Source: Rhynchopus sp. YZ270_cl-10 (taxonomy: Eukaryota; Euglenozoa; Diplonemea; Diplonemida; Diplonemidae). From it: 64,000 nucleotides of DNA. Shown in pieces: positions 51,418-61,153 of this stretch (the stretch's first letter is position 1; each line of letters opens with the position of its first letter). The translations under genes were made by a program, and so were the position numbers. Below the pieces are notes generated by a model. It was not told where the DNA came from and did no database searches. It saw nothing but the letters and a program-made list of their open reading frames with translations. The stretch lies in assembly GCA_964035575.1 (NCBI GenBank), contig OZ037869.1, forward strand, positions 1,469,283-1,533,282, written 5' to 3'.

Positions 51418-54400
51418 TTATTGAAAGTCCTCATCAACCGCGTCGACATCGATGGAGCAAGCCGCAGCACAGGAAGTGGCAGACGGGTGGGCGGAGGGTG
51501 CGGTGTGGCCACTTCCTGTCTGGGCGTTCATTGCTGCTGATGCGGTGGAGGAGTCGGAGGTGGACTGTGCGGCGGCGATGGGGGACTCTTCATCGCTCTC
51601 CATCATCACCTCTGCGGCAGTGTAGCGTCGTCCGAAAGGGGATGTGGGCTCAGCAGAACAGGAAGTGGCAGACGGGTGGGCGGAGGGTGCTGTGTGGCCA
51701 CTTCCTGTCTGCGATGTTGTAGCGGGTGCCGTGGTGGCATCGACCCCATCTGGGTCTCGCCCTCGGGACCCTGGATCCAAAGCTAGCGACACCGTCACCG
51801 TAGGGTCCCAATCATTCGCCCTATCCCGAAAGCTCGAGTCGCTCATTGCCCTGTTGAGGCAGTCCAGTGTGGACCGGATCTTCTTCTTTGCCGCCTCGGG
51901 AGCCTCCCAATTCAGCGCCTTCCAGGTGTGGAGCCATTCCCGAAACGCCCAGAAGCACCCCTCTGTGCCGAGTCGCGTATCCACCGCCCCTTGCCTGTGG
52001 TGGAAGGCCTCCACCCACTGCTGGACGTTCCGCATCACCGGCTGCCCCATTGACAGGCAGGGGTAGAAACCCCCTTTCGACACCGTGTACCCCCACTGCA
52101 GCTTCCGTGCGATCTCCTCCACCTTCTGCCGCGCTTCGCCCTCCACATCGTCCAGGCGAAAAGAGTCCGTCGGGGTCTCAGCGTCCGCCTTCGGGTTCTC
52201 GACCGCGGGGGTGGACTGCCTGGCCTTACGCACCCTGTTGTCCCGTTCTGTCGTCACCCTGGCCTGGGAGACCCCCTTCCTACGAGTCTGTGTGTCCCCG
52301 AGCTCGATACCCTGCTTTGCGGTACCTGGTTTCGCGGTTCCAGGCTTCTTGTCCTCCCCAGTGGACGGAGCAGCACGCGGCAGGAAGGCCTGAGGGAGGA
52401 GACAGGACGCAGTGCACAGCTTGGAGAAAGCCATGTCCTCCTCATCCCTCAAATCGCCATGCGAGCGTTCAGCGTCCCTCAGCAGCAAAAGACACCGCTC
52501 AGACGTGGCGTGCAGGAGGATGGTCTCCCGTCCCTGCATGGACTCTTCGTTGCCGATGTTGCGGCACTGCGATGCAGTGAGGCTCTGGGCTTGCCTTCGG
52601 TTCAAGGCACCTGCCTTCGTCAGCTCACTCGTCTTCGCCGATCCAGGCTGCGCTCCAGCGGGGCTGCGGACACCCATCGCCTTCTCCTGCATCGTCTCAC
52701 GTCGCTGCTCCGACGATTTGACCTTAGCAGAAACGAAGCGAGATGCACTCTCGGATCTGGCCCGGCGCAAGAGGACCTCCGCAGCCTCCCGTTCCTGCCT
52801 CTGGCGTTCCTCCGACAACCTCCTCCGCTCTGCCGACCGCCGGCGTAACTCTTTCCCCTCCTCTGGTGGGACTTCACCCTCAACCCCACCCTCGAAGCCC
52901 GATTCCCTATCCTCAGGTTCCTCGACAAAGCGGGGTGGCGTCACCGGCTGGGGAGAAGCGTCAGTCTGGTGCAGGTCTTGCATCGTAGCGCCAGCCTGCT
53001 CCCAATCTCCTTGAGAAGAGGGCGGCATAGGAGGAGTCTCATCAGGGTGTGCAGGGTGACGGACCGGTGTCGCTCCTGTCTGAGTCTGATCCACATCCAT
53101 CTCCTCCTCCTTGACCCCGGCTTGGCGCATCTCAGCCTCATGGCGCTTCACCATCTCAGCTACCTCCAGTTCCTCTTCCCTTTCCCATTGGTCTTTCAGG
53201 GCACCCTCATGAACCCCCGCTCGTACACACCACCAAAGCCGCAGGAGACCCCTCTCAGTTTCATGGAACCGCATAAGGTCACGAACATGGGGAGCACCGT
53301 TGTCAATCGGGTCCTCATTCCCACGCCTGGTCCCTCTGGGCCCGTCTGGCTGGTCATCCATAGGGACCGGGGGCCCAGCACAAGTCACTTGGTCCTGGCT
53401 GACTCGGCACGCCACGCAACAGCTCGTGCAGCAAGTCGTACAGAAATGTGACTCTGCTTCCGCTCCTTCGCTGTGCCCATCGCATCCCCTGCAAATGAAC
53501 GGGCCTGTCGTAGGCTCCCAAAGGCATGTGTCGGCACGTAGAGGCTTCGCTGCGCAGAGGATCTTGACTGCATCGACGTTCAGCGAGAGGGTCTCAAAGT
53601 GCCCGGCGATTACTCCAGTAAAAACCAGTCCCAGGGCTCCGTGGGGGGCACATAGGCGAGGGACATAGATTTTGGGCACGGCGCCCGGGGAGACAAGGAT
53701 TATGGTCATCTCGAGTACCTCACATAAGCCCATGATCATCGTTTCATCCGCCCACGTGGTGTCGTCTCTGCATCCTTCTCGCAATTTCCGTTCCATCCAC
53801 GATCGACGGTCTCCAGTGCGCGCAGCCAGCTTAGCGTCACGAAGAACTTGGGCAACTGCCAGTTTCCGGAGGAGCGATGACGAATGGTAGGGTGTATTCG
53901 GAGCGAAGTTCGCGGCCAAGGCGTCAAACAGGCAGTCACCCACAGTGAAGCTGTTCCTCGTACGCGAGCCAAGAAATTCTGCCTGCCTGTCCACCGCCCA
54001 AGACTTGAAGACATTCATATCTGTCAGAGAGTGGGTCGGGGAGAGGACCAGCTTCTCTAAGTTGTGTAGAAAAGATGAGGCCTCCTGATCGTCCTCCCTC
54101 GGTGTCGCCTGCGGGAATGTGGGTGACCTGGCTCTCTCAGCGCCCTTCATGTGCGTGTCGTGGGAAGTGTGCGGAGTAGGGGACGGAGCCGATGAGCGCA
54201 CGTTACCACTGAGGATGTCAGCTAAGCCGTTCTGAGACGCCGGACAAAAGGGGGAGTCCCTTGAGCACAAATCGCACACCAACCTCTCGCACCCCTCAGC
54301 ACATTTGAAGTGCGCCTCGCAACCGTCGATGGGGCGAACGCAACGCCTACACTGGTACACCGTCCCCACCGGTGCAGACTGTGCTGCGGGGATACGCTTC

Positions 54401-55920
54401 ATCATCGCCACAGACTTGCAGAAACGCTTCGACTTCGGCGCAGGTATCGGTTCCATGCCGAGGATTTCTCCCTTGAGGTGCGAGTCTGTGAAGGAGAGGG
54501 GGCTGAGGAACCAGTCCTGTGAATCGTCATCAACCGGACCTGCGAAAACGAAGAGCGCCTCCCGGGCCCTTTTGGTCGGCACCAGAATTTGGGGACGCAT
54601 GCGATCACAGATGATCACAATGGTGCACTCTAAAGCCTCTCCCGCGCCAGCAAGTGCCACCATATCCATCCAAGTGCGGGCGTCCGATCGGTCGCTGCTC
54701 TTTGTGCCCATGTACTCCAGCCAGTTCTTCACAGGAATGGAGATGCAATCCGCGAGGTCCGGTCGGTCATTTTTTACAATCTCCACAGCACGTCTCCGGA
54801 GTTCCTTATGACTCGTCTCTCCGTTGATGTCTTCAATCAAAAGATCCTTCTTGAGATCCACCGAGCATGCGGTCAGCAGTGCATCGAACCCGCTGTCACC
54901 TCTCAGGATTTTGTAACGCTGGGGGTGTGTGAGCCCCAGTCGTGCAGCCTGCGTCTCTGCGTCAGGGCATGCGCCATCTGCCATCATGCGGAGGATGTTC
55001 CAATACGCAGCAGGTGTCTCCCCCCCGGCCTGACGCCCCGCTCGGAAAGGATTGTGTCGGAAGACCGTTCCACCCACCTTCTTCTCTGGCATTGAGAAGT
55101 AGTCGCGCGGTTCATGCGCTATTTCGGCTTCCTCGACCTCCACAGACGGTTCACGCTCCGGTAAGTTGCTGACAGGGTTGCTGAGGTATGTGGAATCCAT
55201 CTGCCTGAGATCTTCTTCCGCGGGACGCTGAACTGAGTCGGCGCTGTGGGGCAAGTGTTCATTGATGTCTGTGCAAAGCACGCCTCGGGCAACAAAGGAC
55301 TTACCCACGGCTGCTTGGTATGCGCACGACATATGCTCCCGTAGCCTCGCCTCAGTCGGTGCATCGCCGCCAGGGTCCTTTGTGCACGCAAGCCCGGCCA
55401 CCTGGCTGATGACCCGGTTGCACTCTTCCGATGCCCCACCGAAGGCCTCAAACACCATGGGGGAGAAGAGCACGTCCGCACCTCTGCAATCCTCCAGGTG
55501 TTTCTTCCGCTTCTCCTCCCCGGCCACTTTGGCTGCGTACTCGCTATGTTGTGCCGCTCGATGCACGTAAGTGGGGAGGGTCGGAGCTACTACTGTGAAA
55601 TCCAAAGCTCTTCGCCGGGTCTCCATGATGCCAGATGGGAGGAACACGTCTGCCGGCCTCTTCCCAGACTCAAAACCCAAGTCTTTCTCCAAAGAGGGGT
55701 TGAGCCCCGCCGCATCCGCTGCCAAGAAAAAGGAGTGCTTCAGGGCGTCATGCCGTTCGGTTCTGTGACCCATGTAGCCGCAAGAGAAAGTGTGGTCCCC
55801 GAAAGCATCCATGCACACCCCATCTCTGCTACATCCGTTGCACTCACTCTTAGGCTTGTGCACTGCCACACCCAGACGAAATCGGGCTGCCCCCGCGAAG
55901 TATGCAGAGGGGATGGAATT
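51418..55920 (-). CDS. 5'-truncated retrotransposon polyprotein: RLE plus two OTU-zinc modules
   Basis: About 1500 residues of retroelement sequence, open to TAA at 51418-51420. The frame continues upstream only through the 8-bp array, which is not real coding sequence. In order: endonuclease domain (CNGC...GDHTFSCGYMGHR...H, then KRPADVFLPSG and RRALDFTVV; 55870-55590); OTU-like domain A (GDSGFDAL near 54895, with Ser at the nucleophile position, and no clear catalytic His near DWFLSPLSF, 54500); zinc module A (CRRC...CDLC, 54360-54235); OTU-like domain B (VGDCLFDAL near 53940, GHFETL near 53590) with Cys and His retained; zinc module B (CRGC...CTTCC...C, 53505-53390); a charged coiled-coil region (ERRRLSEERQRQEREAAEVL, about 52850-52750); and a C-terminal domain (RNVQQWVEAF) shared with element 1. 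It cannot transpose by itself because RT is absent. Confidence 0.75.
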   Translation of the reverse strand, partial: NSIPSAYFAGAARFRLGVAVHKPKSECNGCSRDGVCMDAFGDHTFSCGYMGHRTERHDALKHSFFLAADAAGLNPSLEKDLGFESGKRPADVFLPSGIMETRRRALDFTVVAPTLPTYVHRAAQHSEYAAKVAGEEKRKKHLEDCRGADVLFSPMVFEAFGGASEECNRVISQVAGLACTKDPGGDAPTEARLREHMSCAYQAAVGKSFVARGVLCTDINEHLPHSADSVQRPAEEDLRQMDSTYLSNPVSNLPEREPSVEVEEAEIAHEPRDYFSMPEKKVGGTVFRHNPFRAGRQAGGETPAAYWNILRMMADGACPDAETQAARLGLTHPQRYKILRGDSGFDALLTACSVDLKKDLLIEDINGETSHKELRRRAVEIVKNDRPDLADCISIPVKNWLEYMGTKSSDRSDARTWMDMVALAGAGEALECTIVIICDRMRPQILVPTKRAREALFVFAGPVDDDSQDWFLSPLSFTDSHLKGEILGMEPIPAPKSKRFCKSVAMMKRIPAAQSAPVGTVYQCRRCVRPIDGCEAHFKCAEGCERLVCDLCSRDSPFCPASQNGLADILSGNVRSSAPSPTPHTSHDTHMKGAERARSPTFPQATPREDDQEASSFLHNLEKLVLSPTHSLTDMNVFKSWAVDRQAEFLGSRTRNSFTVGDCLFDALAANFAPNTPYHSSSLLRKLAVAQVLRDAKLAARTGDRRSWMERKLREGCRDDTTWADETMIMGLCEVLEMTIILVSPGAVPKIYVPRLCAPHGALGLVFTGVIAGHFETLSLNVDAVKILCAAKPLRADTCLWEPTTGPFICRGCDGHSEGAEAESHFCTTCCTSCCVACRVSQDQVTCAGPPVPMDDQPDGPRGTRRGNEDPIDNGAPHVRDLMRFHETERGLLRLWWCVRAGVHEGALKDQWEREEELEVAEMVKRHEAEMRQAGVKEEEMDVDQTQTGATPVRHPAHPDETPPMPPSSQGDWEQAGATMQDLHQTDASPQPVTPPRFVEEPEDRESGFEGGVEGEVPPEEGKELRRRSAERRRLSEERQRQEREAAEVLLRRARSESASRFVSAKVKSSEQRRETMQEKAMGVRSPAGAQPGSAKTSELTKAGALNRRQAQSLTASQCRNIGNEESMQGRETILLHATSERCLLLLRDAERSHGDLRDEEDMAFSKLCTASCLLPQAFLPRAAPSTGEDKKPGTAKPGTAKQGIELGDTQTRRKGVSQARVTTERDNRVRKARQSTPAVENPKADAETPTDSFRLDDVEGEARQKVEEIARKLQWGYTVSKGGFYPCLSMGQPVMRNVQQWVEAFHHRQGAVDTRLGTEGCFWAFREWLHTWKALNWEAPEAAKKKIRSTLDCLNRAMSDSSFRDRANDWDPTVTVSLALDPGSRGRDPDGVDATTAPATTSQTGSGHTAPSAHPSATSCSAEPTSPFGRRYTAAEVMMESDEESPIAAAQSTSDSSTASAAMNAQTGSGHTAPSAHPSATSCAAACSIDVDAVDEDFQ
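51468..51717 (-). repeat. Duplicated 58-bp hairpin-containing unit in element 2
   Basis: A segment running from ACAGGAAGTGGC to GCCACTTCCTGT occurs at about 51470-51524 and 51656-51712. Its ends are inverted complements, so each unit can fold. Translated, it gives the duplicated QTGSGHTAPSAHPSATS peptide. Confidence 0.75.
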
Positions 55921-56296
55921 AAACCCGCAAACCCGCAAACCCGCAAACCCGCAAACCCGCAAACCCGCAAACCCGCAAACCCGCAAACCCGCAAACCCGC
56001 AAACCCGCAAACCCGCAAACCCGTAAACCCGCAAACCCGCAAACCCGCAAACCCGCAAACCCGCAAACCCGCAAACCCGCAAACCCGCAAACCCGCAAAC
56101 CCGCAAACCCGCAAATCCGCAAACCCGCAAACCCGCAAACCCGCAAACCCGCAAACCCGCAAACCCGCAAACCCGCAAACCCGCAAACCCGCAAACCCGC
56201 AAACCCGCAAACCCGCAAATCCGCAAACCCGCAAACCCGCAAACCCGCAAACCCGCAAACCCGCAAACCCGCAAACCCGCAAACCCGCAAACCCGC
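55921..56296. repeat. AAACCCGC array 2, 47 copies
   Basis: 376 bp of the 8-bp unit with a few variants (CCCGTAAA, and CCCGCAAAT followed by CCGC). It is fused on the left to the truncated 5' end of element 2 at the sequence GGAATT, and on the right to ACAAGAAGGAAGCTCGCTAA. It has no stop codons in any frame, producing CGFAGLRV (-) and KPANPQTR (+) pseudo-ORFs. Confidence 0.95.
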
Positions 56297-57653
56297 ACAA
56301 GAAGGAAGCTCGCTAATATGTGGCCGGCTGGTGTGGTTATGAGGCTACACCACTATTTTGTGTTGATGCGATTAAGGTATGAGTAATGATATGTAAACAC
56401 GTAATGTAACCTAAAATTTAATGGCAAAGCTGAATGCCACTGAAAAGCATGCATGAGGCATGATGGGGTGGGTATGAGGCATTTTGCTCCGCCGTGAATA
56501 CTGCTGGCATGAGTGATTACTATGTACAGAGTAATATATTATTATTCCGCAATTTATAGGAACGTGTCATAAACTGTAGCAAGATGGTATGGTTTAGAGG
56601 TATTTTGGTCTGCAGATTATTTATGGCAGGATTTGGGCGCTAATAACAACTGATTTGAATAAATAATGCTAAAAACAGCAGGTTTGTGTAGTTGAGAGGC
56701 TATTTGGCTCCGCAGAGAATATTGACTGCAATAGACTGGTGTGGCCGCAAACCCAAAAAGATTACGGAAATAAGCTTGCTAAAATGTGGCAGGATGGTTT
56801 GGTAGTGAGGCATATGGCTACTCCACGAACGTGTTTAACTGTCTTCATAAGATGTAATATTCCGCAAACGCTGGCACAAACTGCATTCAATATTATGAAT
56901 GGTCAACATGAAAGGGCAATGAATGTCATGCAAAATGACGCCGGATGGTGTGGGTTAGAGGCAGGTTGCTCTTCTGAGAATTATTTGCTGTTGGAATGAC
57001 TGATACTTATAGTATTAGATTACAATAAAGCTCCCTGAAGTGTAGCAGCCTTTAGTCACATTTAGCTACTGATTAGAAAAAATTCTGCTAAATATAGCAG
57101 GTTCGTGTTGTTGAGGATATTTTGCTCTGCAGCTAATGTTGACTGCTGCCACATAACAGACTGATTCTGTGCTTGTGAAGCTATTTGGCTCTGAGACACA
57201 ATATCACTCATATGTGAGAAGTAATCACGAAAAGTTACACCAGTGCTAATAATATGGTGGTTTTCTGGTCCACACAAAACACCAAAATCATGTAAATACT
57301 GATGCATGTTCAAAAAGTTTTTCAAGCTCACTTTAATGTGCCCAGCTGGTATTTGAGAGATATTCTGCTGAAATAATTCAGCTGTGAAGAAAGCTCGGAA
57401 GTATATTTAATGGTATGGGTGTGAAGCTAATTTGTTCAGGAAATAATATTTGGAAGAATGTTAGAATGTTAGAATACATGGCAGGATGAAGTCGTTTTAA
57501 AGATATGTAGCTCCGACATACTTATAATTCGTATATTTCAGTTTTGAATCCCTGTATCTCTGAAGGCAATGACTCATGTATGTTTGTGCACTTACTCATG
57601 CATGTAAACATAGACGGCATCTTACATATGTGTGTGCTTGTGAGCGTACATAG
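56297..57653. repeat. Degenerate satellite-like region
   Basis: AT-rich DNA with diverged recurrences, every 100-150 bp or so, of a motif like GGCTATTTGGCTCCGCAGAG (for example near 56484, 56603, 56702, 56811, 56961, 57115, 57180 and 57503), often preceded by a GCAGGATGGTxTGGTT segment. No gene is recognised. The first about 45 bp resembles the sequence right of array 3 (59847), and a partial match also occurs at 56745-56800. Confidence 0.55.
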
Positions 57654-58470
57654 CGCGCGGTTCATGCGCTATTTCGGCTTCCTCGACCTCCACAGACGGT
57701 TCACGCTCCGGTAAGTTGCTGACAGGGTTGCTGAGGTATGTGGAATCCATCTGCCTGAGATCTTCTTCCGCGGGACGCTGAACTGAGTCGGCGCTGTGGG
57801 GCAAGTGTTCATTGATGTCTGTGCAAAGCACGCCTCGGGCAACAAAGGACTTACCCACGGCTGCTTGGTATGCGCACGACATATGCTCCCGTAGCCTCGC
57901 CTCAGTCGGTGCATCGCCGCCAGGGTCCTTTGTGCACGCAAGCCCGGCCACCTGGCTGATGACCCGGTTGCACTCTTCCGATGCCCCACCGAAGGCCTCA
58001 AACACCATGGGGGAGAAGAGCACGTCCGCACCTCTGCAATCCTCCAGGTGTTTCTTCCGCTTCTCCTCCCCGGCCACTTTGGCTGCGTACTCGCTATGTT
58101 GTGCCGCTCGATGCACGTAAGTGGGGAGGGTCGGAGCTACTACTGTGAAATCCAAAGCTCTTCGCCGGGTCTCCATGATGCCAGATGGGAGGAACACGTC
58201 TGCCGGCCTCTTCCCAGACTCAAAACCCAAGTCTTTCTCCAAAGAGGGGTTGAGCCCCGCCGCATCCGCTGCCAAGAAAAAGGAGTGCTTCAGGGCGTCA
58301 TGCCGTTCGGTTCTGTGACCCATGTAGCCGCAAGAGAAAGTGTGGTCCCCGAAAGCATCCATGCACACCCCATCTCTGCTACATCCGTTGCACTCACTCT
58401 TAGGCTTGTGCACTGCCACACCCAGACGAAATCGGGCTGCCCCCGCGAAGTATGCAGAGGGGATGGAATT
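57654..58470 (-). pseudogene. Duplicated fragment of element 2 (endonuclease region)
   Basis: 817 bp appears identical to 55104-55920, including the exact junction with the AAACCCGC array. It encodes the endonuclease CxxC...H and PAD...LDFTV region, then continues out of the element into unrelated sequence and stops at 57622. It has no 3' UTR or poly(A), so it arose by DNA duplication or recombination and not by retrotransposition. Confidence 0.85.
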
Positions 58471-59846
58471 AAACCCGCAAACCCGCAAACCCGCAAACCC
58501 GCAAACCCGCAAACCCGCAAACCCGCAAACCCGCAAACCCGCAAACCCGCAAACCCGCAAACCCGCAAACCCGTAAACCCGCAAACCCGCAAACCCGCAA
58601 ACCCGCAAACCCGCAAACCCGCAAACCCGCAAACCCGCAAACCCGCAAACCCGCAAACCCGCAAACCCGTAAACCCGCAAACCCGCAAACCCGCAAACCC
58701 GCAAACCCGCAAACCCGCAAACCCGCAAACCCGCAAACCCGCAAACCCGCAAACCCGCAAACCCGCAAACCCGCAAACCCGCAAACCCGCAAACCCGCAA
58801 ACCCGCAAACCCGCAAACCCGTAAACCCGCAAACCCGCAAACCCGCAAACCCGTAAACCCGCAAACCCGCAAACCCGCAAACCCGCAAACCCGCAAACCC
58901 GCAAACCCGCAAACCCGCAAACCCGCAGACCCGCAAACCCGCAAACCCGCAAACCCGCAAACCCGCAAACCCGCAAACCCGCAAACCCGCAAACCCGCAA
59001 ACCCGCAAACCCGCAAACCCGCAAACCCGCAAACCCGCAAACCCGCAAACCCGCAAACCCGCAAACCCGCAAACCCGCAAACCCGCAAACCCGCAAACCC
59101 GTAAACCCGCAAACCCGCAAACCCGCAAACCCGCAAACCCGCAAACCCGCAAACCCGCAAACCCGCAAACCCGCAAACCCGCAAACCCGCAAACCCGCAA
59201 ACCCGCAAACCCGCAAACCCGCAAACCCGCAAACCCGCAAACCCGCAAACCCGCAAACCCGCAAACCCGCAAACCCGCAAACCCGCAAACCCGCAAACCC
59301 GCAAACCCGCAAACCCGCAAACCCGCAAACCCGCAAACCCGCAAACCCGCAAACCCGTAAACCCGCAAACCCGTAAACCCGCAAACCCGCAAACCCGCAA
59401 ACCCGCAAACCCGTAAACCCGCAAACCCGCAAACCCGCAAACCCGCAAACCCGCAAACCCGCAAACCCGCAAACCCGCAAACCCGCAAACCCGCAAACCC
59501 GCAAACCCGCAAACCCGCAAACCCGCAAACCCGCAAACCCGCAAACCCGCAAACCCGCAAACCCGCAAACCCGCAAACCCGCAAACCCGCAAACCCGCAA
59601 ACCCGTAAACCCGCAAACCCGCAAACCCGCAAACCCGCAAACCCGCAAACCCGCAAACCCGCAAACCCGCAAACCCGCAAACCCGCAAACCCGCAAACCC
59701 GCAAACCCGCAAACCCGCAAACCCGCAAACCCGCAAACCCGCAAACCCGCAAACCCGCAAACCCGCAAACCCGCAAACCCGCAAACCCGCAAACCCGCAA
59801 ACCCGCAAACCCGCAAACCCGCAAACCCGCAAACCCGCAAACCCGC
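58471..59846. repeat. AAACCCGC array 3, 172 copies
   Basis: 1376 bp of the 8-bp unit with scattered CCCGTAAA and one CCCGCAGA variant. The left junction (GGAATT) is the same as in array 2 and the right junction (ACAAGAAGAAAGCTCGCTAA) is similar to that of array 2. The copy number differs from array 2 (47), so the array length changed after or during duplication. Confidence 0.95.
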
Positions 59847-60057
59847 ACAAGAAGAAAGCTCGCTAAAATGTAGGAGGCTGGTGTGGTTGTGAACAGAACT
59901 TATTTTTTATTGTCTGAAGGTTTTGCATTTTTACAAATGTGAATGCCGAAAAAATTGAATAGAAAAATGAATTAAACTTGGCTCACCCCTCATTTCTCTT
60001 TTCATAGCACTTTTGTACTCACACACCAAAAACAGGTGAACTATTTCTCAAAAAACT

Positions 60058-60622
60058 ATGAACACCATGAAGATTAAGCGGAAGCCAGTGCCCTTTGTGC
60101 AGAAGAAAGATGCACCAAGCATGTTGGCGGTGTTCAATGTGCAGGATCAAGCTCCTCATGAGAATGAGGAATTGCCACCAATTCCAGTGTGCTCCCAGAA
60201 GAAGGAGACAGTACTAACGAAGGTACAGGAGCAAGGCGTTAAAACAGAGGAGCAAACTCAGAAGGACTCTGTGCTTCCGTCAGAACAGGCCGCAGCATTG
60301 GAAATTCCTGTTTCTGCAGAAAGCTTTTCCTCAGTGACTGAAGAGCTGAAAGAGGTGAAACAGACTGTCTCAGATCTCAAGAAACAGCTGAACGAAGTGT
60401 TCCTTCTGTGTCAGGACATGAAAAAGGTATGTATCAACTTTTCAAGTATCACTTTCAACAACTCAAACTCAACAGGAGCTAGACAGAAAGAGAAAGCGCG
60501 AAGCAGCAGAAGACGAAAAAATAGCAAAGACGTGTTATGCTCACGAATGCTCTAGTACTTGGAGGGGAAGGGAATTTCAACACAAAGGTGCTCTTTTCCA
60601 GCACAATAAAGCACATCATTAG
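60058..60622 (+). CDS. Small protein with coiled coil and one C2H2-type finger
   Basis: Exons 60058-60426 and 60476-60622 give 171 residues, using a GTATGT...ACAG intron. The N-terminal half is charged and probably disordered. Residues about 100-130 (VTEELKEVKQTVSDLKKQLN) look coiled-coil. Exon 2 ends in CYAHECSSTWRGREFQHKGA and a final HNKAHH, a C-x4-C...H-x4-H finger like those of transposon-associated zinc fingers. The family is not recognised. AT-richer codon use than the left-hand genes and its position between repeat arrays and a Pif1-type helicase suggest a mobile-element origin (inference). Confidence 0.6.
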
Positions 60623-61153
60623 AGAATAATTTATTTTTTTTCGTTTGGGGGTATTTCTTATCGCAGAGAATGTGCAAATTACTTCTTCCTGCGCAAAAAT
60701 ATGGGTTCCCCTTTTTTTAATGCACATGCAGATTGGTTTTAATTTTTGTCAAAATTTTCAAGATCATTTTTTAATTATTTTTTTTTGAAAACTTAGTTGT
60801 GAGACTTTTTTATTTTCCTTCTTGAAAACTCAAAACTTTCTCCCACCCACCATTTTATATTTTCTACAATACAATTTCTAGCAATTTATCACAACTATTC
60901 AAAACTAACATAACAGTGGTCTGGGTACTTTACTTTTTGCAAAAAAAAAAATGAAAAGACAACGAAAGCGAGGAAAGATCTGATGATGGGCACACTAATA
61001 AGAAGGCTAATACAAAGACAACATAAGCTGAAGAGGAAACACTTCCCCAAAACGAAAGAGAGTTTAATGAGAATTAATATTTCTATTCACATTGTTTCCC
61101 AGATTCCTTCTTTCTTCACATACATTAGCATAGGAACACATGGCATAAATAAT
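60623..61153. other. AT-rich spacer with a decayed copy of the following gene's start
   Basis: The segment at about 60951-61025 (ATGAAAAGACAACG..., then GATGGGC, then AAGAAGGCTAATAC) resembles the first 75 bases of the gene at 61154 (ATGAAAAGGCAACG..., GATGGGC, AAAAAGCCTAAGAC) but is interrupted by a stop. The rest is AT-rich with no gene recognised. Confidence 0.5.

Larger units (their letters stand above)
50208..55920 (-). mobile_element. 5'-truncated RLE-type retrotransposon, related to element 1 (element 2)
   Basis: Read on the - strand: the element starts abruptly at 55920 against a (TTTGCGGG)n array, runs through the endonuclease and OTU-zinc regions, has a 3' UTR of about 1.16 kb (51417-50256), and ends in an A-rich tail (T-run 50208-50255, two interruptions). 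The reverse transcriptase is missing, as expected from incomplete target-primed reverse transcription. The tail abuts the 5' end of element 1, so the two are head-to-tail. A CCCGG-ACCA-CCGGG hairpin directly precedes the tail. Confidence 0.8.

Noticed and set aside
55921..56300. Long CGFAGLRV (minus) and KPANPQTR (plus) repeat proteins over the 8-bp arrays, including those at 42.05 kb and 58.5-59.8 kb
   Set aside because: An 8-bp unit without stops is open in all six frames; the peptides are by-products of the repeat. The retroelement ORF only appears to start inside the array.
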